Positions 57,754 to 64,000 of a stretch of 64,000 bases of DNA are shown one piece after another. The notes beneath the pieces are model-generated. The model was not told where the DNA came from. It did not search any database and saw nothing but the letters and a program-made list of their open reading frames with translations. Location: contig JAHQRK010000042.1 of the NCBI GenBank assembly GCA_019828595.1, positions 171,307 to 235,306 on the forward strand, read 5' to 3'. This DNA is from Aphanomyces cochlioides (taxonomy: Eukaryota; Oomycota; Saprolegniomycetes; Saprolegniales; Verrucalvaceae). Numbering within the stretch: the first letter of the stretch is position 1; every line of letters starts with the position of its first letter. A program made the position numbers and the translations under genes.

Positions 57754-58328
57754 CCACAAAATGCATCTCGATGCCACTTTTTCTCCACTTTTGGTACCCA
57801 CGTGCCACATGCACATCTCGACCCCATCGAGATACCCACTCGCCACGTCTGGCATGTTTGAAAGGTGTCATGCTCGTGTGGTGGACGACCAAGCATCAAC
57901 TTGGTCCGAAATCAACACGCGAGAGTCCCAAGCATACCCCACAAAATGCATCTCGATGCCACTTTTTCTCCACTTTTGGTACCCACGTGCCACATGCACA
58001 TCTCGACCCCATCGAGATACCCACTCGCCACGTCTGGCATGTTTGAAAGGTGTCATGCTCGTGTGGTGGACGACCAAGCATCAACTTGGTCCGAAATCAA
58101 CACGCGAGAGTCCCAAGCATACCCCACAAAATGCATCTCGATGCCACTTTTTCTCCACTTTTGGTACCCACGTGCCACATGCACATCTCGACCCCATCGA
58201 GATACCCACTCGCCACGTCTGGCATGTTTGAAAGGTGTCATGCTCGTGTGGTGGACGACCAAGCATCAACTTGGTCCGAAATCAACACGCGAGAGTACCC
58301 CCAAAAGCATACTCCCACAAAATGCATC
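57754..58328 (+). repeat. 185-bp satellite array between copies G and H, about 3 monomers, last one altered
   Basis: The length of 575 bp equals 3 x 185 + 14 + 6. It runs from monomer nt 13 to nt 26. The 6 extra bases are spread over about 25 bp at 58296-58320, where the normal gagagtcccaagcatacccc reads with added A, C and T residues. The altered stretch covers exactly the monomer zone used as insertion target. Confidence 0.95.
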
Positions 58329-58389
58329 ACTTCCGAATTTGCCTCGTACCCCTCAAGTCAAGAAGTTATCAAGTGCCGCCGCGCTCAAA

Positions 58390-61300
58390 ATGTCCAACGC
58401 CAACAGCTGTTCCGAGCTCCGTGAGACCAACACTCACGGAGTCACCATCATTCCAGGTATTGTATCACCTCACCCACTTTCGTCGTCCAATCAGGATGGC
58501 GGAAGTGGTGTGAGTAATGTCTCTACACCTAACCCTAGGGCCGAAGTGGAGGTCGAGTTCGACCCCAACAGCGTCTCTGGAGACCAATCTGCGTCTCGCT
58601 CCCCCAGCGCTTCACCTGGTGCTCCACTCGCCGGAGTTCCAGGGGGGGTCAACCTCAGTGGGTCAGTGGTTGACCCCCAGACCACTGTCGTTAACTTGTC
58701 TAGCGAAGCCCTCACTCAGGAGGGCGAACCACTGGGGCCTTGTGCCTGTGGTGGCTGCTTCCCTGGACTCCAATTGGAGTCGATCCCCAGTGAAGGCGGC
58801 GAGAAAACGGGGTCCATGCCAGCCCTAGAGGCTACGAGGGCCCCCCCTATGGGCACACCCTGCGGTTCTGTCTACTTCCCCCAGGGGCCTCTTCGGAGGG
58901 GCGGGGGCGGTATCCCGATTTGGGTTCTCGCCGGAGCAATGGTGTACCCCAGTCACCGTGCTGCGGGGATGGCATGGATTCCCCTTCTACCCCTGTCACT
59001 GGGGGTCTGGCCCCGGCCTTTCTCGTGACCAATGGGACTGAGCCAGCAGCCACCAACCGCGTCGCCCCCTGTGCTGAGCCTCCTAGAACGGGAGAGGAAG
59101 AAGAAAAATCTCAAGAGGACGTGGATATGGTCTCTGGAGACGCCGAGGGAAGGATTCTACTGAAACCGAGGCCTTAACCGACGAGGGAAATACTCAAATT
59201 CACTCGGAGGTTGATGGGTCAGGCGACATTAACGGCCAAGCGAAGCCGTGTGATACTCCTGGAGAAGTTATTCAAGAGGAACAATCGACAAACAATGACA
59301 ATGACCAGTCAAATCAAGACATTGTCGACAAATCCGTTGCTCAAGGAAATGGCGCTGTTGATCCTCCTACCGCGGCAGACAAAATACAAGGCGATCAAGA
59401 GCAACAAAACGCTGAAAAGGCCAATCCATGGACGCAAAAGACTCCCGGCAAGGATTCAGCTTCGTCCAAGAAAGATTCCAAGCAAGGCAATGCCCCCAAA
59501 GGCGCGAAACATCGCAACACTGGTGCTCATGCTATTGCCGATGACGATATTGCGCGATGCGAGGCCATGGCGGACGCATTCTACAAAGACTCTGGTGACA
59601 TGGACGCCTTCATTGAAAACATTTTGCTCACCCCCCAGTCCCAAGTGTACGAGCTCACAGTCAAGTTGGGCGAAGGCTACAAGGACTGGTCCGAAAAAGT
59701 CATCTGCGATCAATTTGTCAAGGAAAATCCTGGTTCGTTATGGGGCTCCAAATTTCCGAACATTTTGATCCACAAGAAGAACCCACAGACCATTGTGATC
59801 TCAAGTTACAACTTGTCTACGTGCGTGGAAATGGGAGGCACAACGTTTCGACTTGGTGGCAAAGACTTCTTGGTTCCCAAGTACTCGCGTTATGGCAACA
59901 ACTACTACGTTACGTTCAACAAGGTCAGTCACCCTTCGATGGCCAAGGCGATTGTCAAGAAAATGGCTGCATTGACCAAGTCAGTGATAGCAGCATTCAA
60001 CCCTACTGCTGGTCAGAACATCAAGTCGCCGCATTTGAGAGTCATTTTCAAGTCGCCTGCGCCTCCTGCAGTGTTGGTGCCAAAATCCGGCGACGCACTA
60101 CGCGAAATCACCATTACGGATCCGTCGGGTCAGCCTTTTGTCGTCGTGTTTCAGCACAAGATCGCTGCTCTGAACAAGACATTGCCTCCGTCGATTGTTT
60201 CACGACGTGCAGAGGCCAAGGCTGAAAAAGCGAAGGCAAAAGCGGCCAAGGCAGCGGCAAAATCTCCTCCGTCAGGAGAAGAACCTGAACATGATGGAGA
60301 CGATCATGATCAAGACCCTGGAACAAATGCGGAAGGCCAGGCCGACTCAACTGAGGCATCTGAAGATGGTCAAGATGAACAACCACAGCCAACAGCTCCT
60401 TCTCATGGCTCTGATGTCGATATGTCTGGTGACAGCGATCCCCCTAACAACAATGGACAAGACAAACAACAAGAAGATGTGGAAATGTCTACCAACGAAT
60501 CGCCCGCTCTTGCTCCACCAAGTGAGCAGCCCAAGAACTCGCTGGACCTTCAATTGGTAACGGGCTACCGGTCTGGACCAGCTCCAAAACGTACTTTGCC
60601 TTCGTCCCCACGTTTGGATCCCCTGCCGACATCCAACCGTTTTCATATCCTCGAAGAAGACGACGTGGAACTCTCGTTTGAAGACTTTGCAGTGCCTCGA
60701 ATTGTATTGGAAGATTCAAGTGCGCCACGCCCGAAAAAGACCAAAGGCAAAACGAAGAAACAACGACTTAACAAGTCTGCTGCAGCCCACCTCGAATTGG
60801 CGAAGAAGATCATTCGAGACAAGAAAGTCGAAGGCAGTATCACCGAATGTCAACGCATTTTGCGAGATGATCCTCAGCTCGTTGCACATGCTATGTACGC
60901 ACAAGATGAAGACCTCAGTTTGTTTCAGTCACTTGTTGCAACCAAGACTATTGAGCGCAAGATGGCTTTGTTAAAAGCTCAAGGCAAGCCTCACAACTAC
61001 AAACATCACGTCAACTTCATGGCTCAATACAAGATTCACCCGTCAGAAATCTTGGAAGAATTGACCACGGACATACCAGAGATCAAGCGCATCCTCTTTG
61101 CACTTGCTACGATTGACTTATTCCTCTCAAATCGGGCCCCAGACCTCTACACAAACTCGGAGGCACTGACTGTTCTATTGAACCAAGAAGCAACAAGATT
61201 GCCTGACACCAACTGCTTGACGGACTGGTCGCTGTTTGCTTTGATCGAAAACTTCAGCGACAATCTCGAGAAGTTCACTTTGCCGGCTCCCGTCTTGTCG

Positions 61301-61423
61301 GCCATCTCGATGCTCAAAAGCATCACCAACAATTACCACATCGACGAGCTCTGCAGCAAAGCTCACCACTCCATGAACGCCGACGAAATTGATCCCCTCG
61401 ATTTGGAGGACGATCAACTCTAA
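58390..61423 (+). pseudogene. ORF1, disrupted by two 1-nt deletions
   Basis: The ATG at 58390 opens normally. The same C6-to-C5 deletion as in copy G lies at 58878-58882, and this frame stops at 59026-59028. A G4-to-G3 deletion lies at 59147-59149 (gaggggaagg to gagggaagg). From there a third frame is open to 61423 and covers the central domain, Lys/Ala helix and C-terminal domain. The in-frame GEEPEH deletion (near 60277) is shared with G. Private residues are GQADSTEASEDGQ and KGKTKKQR in the basic patch. Confidence 0.88.
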
Positions 61424-61501
61424 GGCTTCTATCCCCTGCTTCAATCCATTTCAACCTCCCCTCTGACCCCTCCATTCTACTCATTTTCATCTGTACTCGT
61501 G

Positions 61502-64000
61502 ATGATTGACAACAACTTCTCCGATGTCCCAACTGAACTCGTGGACTGGGACCCACAAATCATCTCCCTCAACACCAATGGCTTCTCCAACAGTCATCGG
61601 TACATCCTCGACAAACTATCAAGTGTTCACGACGTTTCCTTTATCCAAGAAACCCGTTTCCGCACGCCAAGTCTCCACGACCGTGTTGCGTTCCATTGGC
61701 AACGCATCACAAACCACGAAGGCTCTTTGTTCTTTGAAGAGCCTATTTACCCTGAAGTATCCACGTCGCCAGCCACTGGAGGTCTGGCTACGTTGATACA
61801 TCCTCACTCTCCTTTGAAGAACGCCACTCAAGTCCCTCATGACAACCCAGTGCTTCGTGGTCGTTATCTACAAGTGCGATGTACTCTGGGTCCACTGACA
61901 GTCGTTCTCCACAATATCTATGCGCCGGCAGCCTTCCAAGAACGAGCAAGTTACTTCGAAGAATTGCCACGCGACTTTCCTCCACATGCGCTCCACATTG
62001 TTGGAGGAGATTTCAACTGCACTCTCAACAAAGATTTGGATTCGTTGAGACCCAGTACCTCCACCATGGCCGGCACCCTTCAACTGGAACAATGGATGCA
62101 CAGTTTGTCTCTGGTGGATCTGTTTCGCCGTCAAAACCCCGTGGCAAGAACCTTCACAAGTCCCACACTCACCAACCGACTCGACTACATATTTTGTTCG
62201 TCCACCTTGGCGGGTCTTCGTCATTGGAAGGCGACGCACATGCCACACGTTCCACAGGCTGACCACGTGGCTTGTCGTATCATCACAAAGCGTCAAACAT
62301 TGCGCCATGGCTCTGGATCATGGAAAGCTCCAACTTGGCTACTTCGTCTACCACGAGCGGCCGAGATTGTTCATGGATGTCTGGATCGATTTTTGGACAA
62401 GTCTCCAACATTCCACAATATCTCCAAGGCCTACGACATGCTGGTCAATGATATCCGCTCCCAACTCAAAGAATTCCATTCTCAACGATTGGAGAAACAA
62501 CGTCTGCCGTTGAAGAAGTTAGCTGTCGAGATCGCTTCGCTTTTGCAAGTCCCCAACATGCGTCAAGATGCAGTGCTGGTGGATCGAGTGCGAGACCTTC
62601 AAAAGCAAATTCACGAGCTGCAAGATCGAGACAAGCAGTTTCGTCAAGACCAGGCGTTCCAACTTCACTTGTACAAAGCAGAGCGCTCGTCCAAGTTCCA
62701 CTTCATGTCCCCTGTCCCTACCCCCTTGAAGAAGACAGTCTTCAAAGAGTTGGTGGATGTCAATGGAAATGTTGTCTCCAATCAACAAGGCATGTCTGAC
62801 GTCCTGGTCGACTACTACAAGGACTTGTTTGCAGCTCCCGAGGTGCAGCGATCTGGAGACGAAGTGTCGTCATTTCTGACCCCATTGACTCGACACAAGC
62901 AACTGCCAGAGCAAGCCCAGAAAGAGCTGTCGGCTCCCTTGCGCGCCAACGAGTTCTATCATGCTATTCGACACAGCAGTTCGAACTCAGCGCCAGGTCC
63001 CAACGCTCTGCCATTCGAAGTCCTCAAACTTGCACCTCACAAGTGGTCGTTGGTATTGGAGCTGCTATTCACACACCAGCTCCATTCTCACCCTCGCTTG
63101 ACTCCCATGCAACTTGTCAGTACGCTGGTGTTGCTGCACAAGAAAGGCCCCAAGTCACAGGCCAAGAACTATCGGCCCATTAGCCTACTCAACACGGATG
63201 TGAAAATCCTGACGAGTATTCTGGCTTATCGACTCCAGCGCCACATTCGACACATCATCCACCCGGACCAGCAAGGCTTTATCCGTCGAAGCAATATCCA
63301 AACCAATATTGCACGACTGGATGACATGCTGCACCACATCAAACTACACAGTCCGTCCTCGATGGTGGCACTGCTTGACTTTGAGAAAGCTTTTGATCGC
63401 GTGGACCACGCGTACTTGCTCCGCGTCCTCCGTCACTATGGCTTTCCCGAAACCTTTGTTGACATGGTTCGCGTACTGTACTCGGGCCGCAAGTCTCGCA
63501 TCTTGGTGAACGGCTTCTTGTCCAAGCCAGTTCACATCTCACGCGGTGTGTTGCAAGGTGATCCACTGTCGCCACTTCTGTTTGTGATCGCTTTGGAACC
63601 GATGTGCCAACTCCTACGGCAACACTCCAACTATGGCATCAAGTGTGGGGATCGCTACCACACTGGGAGTTACTTTGCCGACGACTCGCAACTCTATGCG
63701 GCAAATGAGACGTGCCTCCACCGGCAGCTTGCATTGGTTCAAACCTTTTGCGACAAGTCTGGTTTCCGACTCAACGTAGACAAGACCCAAATTCTGACCT
63801 ACAGCCAGTTGAATGGGAACCTTGCCTCACTACAAGTTACTTCCGACAGTCCCCGTGAAGGCTCTTGGTATCTTGGTTGCGCCCAATCTTTCTCCATTGG
63901 CACGTTTCAATTACGTGTTTGAGAAGTTTGTGGCTCGCTTGTCTTTGTGGCTCTACAAGGCTCGAACCATGGCCGGAAAAGTCACTATCCTGCACAGCAT
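61502..64000 (+). pseudogene. ORF2 (endonuclease-RT), partial, 1-nt insertion after RT core
   Basis: Starts at ATG 61502 and is open through the endonuclease and RT motifs A to D. A C3 run has become C4 at 63851-63854 (gacagtcccgtg to gacagtccccgtg), which ends the frame at 63920-63922. The original frame then continues to the window edge. The zinc-finger region lies beyond 64000, so completeness cannot be judged. Confidence 0.88.

Larger units (their letters stand above)
58329..64000 (+). mobile_element. LINE copy H, 5' complete, 3' end outside window
   Basis: The 5' end is complete at 58329, with the left junction at monomer nt 26. ORF1 (58390-61423) is disrupted. ORF2 starts at 61502, has one insertion and leaves the window in the post-RT region. 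Its right junction and any TSD are not visible. ORF1 lesions link it to copy G. Confidence 0.93.

Noticed and set aside
1887..58328. HeT-A/TART-like head-to-tail growth at a chromosome end
   Set aside because: Variable 5' sequence joined to a constant 3' end looks similar at first. But elements added serially at an end would not show 13-bp duplications on both sides or complete 5' ends each followed by satellite on the left.
1..64000. Whole window as a pure assembly duplication artefact
   Set aside because: Junction positions, array lengths and private substitutions differ between copies, which a simple assembly repeat would not produce. Small homopolymer indels may still be errors.

Overview
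This 64 kb window is eukaryotic repeat DNA. It contains no host gene, RNA gene or CRISPR array that I can see. Two components alternate along its whole length. The first is a 185-bp tandem satellite. The second is a non-LTR (LINE-type) retrotransposon of about 7.375 kb, present in eight copies (A to H), all on the + strand. The element carries ORF1 (1012 aa) and ORF2 (1351 aa: apurinic-type endonuclease, reverse transcriptase, C-terminal CCHC zinc finger). This rules out a bacterial source. The ORF1/ORF2 style and moderate GC content would fit an oomycete or another protist, but the sequence alone does not settle the taxon (low confidence).

Layout: element A (3' part only) 1-1886; satellite 1887-4488; element B 4489-11889; satellite 11890-13969; element C 13970-21350; satellite 21351-21918; element D 21919-29293; satellite 29294-32271; element E 32272-39650; satellite 39651-39852; element F 39853-47229; satellite 47230-50380; element G 50381-57753; satellite 57754-58328; element H 58329-64000 (3' end outside the window). 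The arrays hold about 14, 11, 3, 16, 1, 17 and 3 monomers.

Key reading: the satellite is not a fixed 5' part of the element. The monomer phase at the left and right edge of each element differs from copy to copy, and in B, C and E the two edges overlap by exactly 13 bp, as a target-site duplication (TSD) would. The elements are therefore best read as insertions into a pre-existing satellite. They share one orientation, every visible 5' end is complete, and all fall in one 45-nt zone of the 185-nt monomer. This looks like a satellite-specific LINE, analogous in habit to R1/R2 in rDNA or TRAS/SART in telomeric repeats. D has C's left junction and E's right junction plus mosaic internal variants, so recombination or gene conversion has also shaped the array. 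A and B share a right junction.

Coding state: ORF1 is open in B, C, D, E and F, and broken in G and H. ORF2 is open over its full length only in G. A's visible part is open. B, C, D, E, F and H have small indels. No copy in the window has both frames intact. Many breaks are 1-nt changes in short homopolymers, so consensus error in the assembly must be considered. In an intact element ORF1 would presumably bind the RNA. ORF2 would nick the satellite and reverse-transcribe the RNA from its 3' end, which here has no poly(A) and ends in TTTAA followed by CC of the target.

Monomer numbering used throughout: nt 1 is the first C of cccaagcata, and nt 185 is the T of gagagt.
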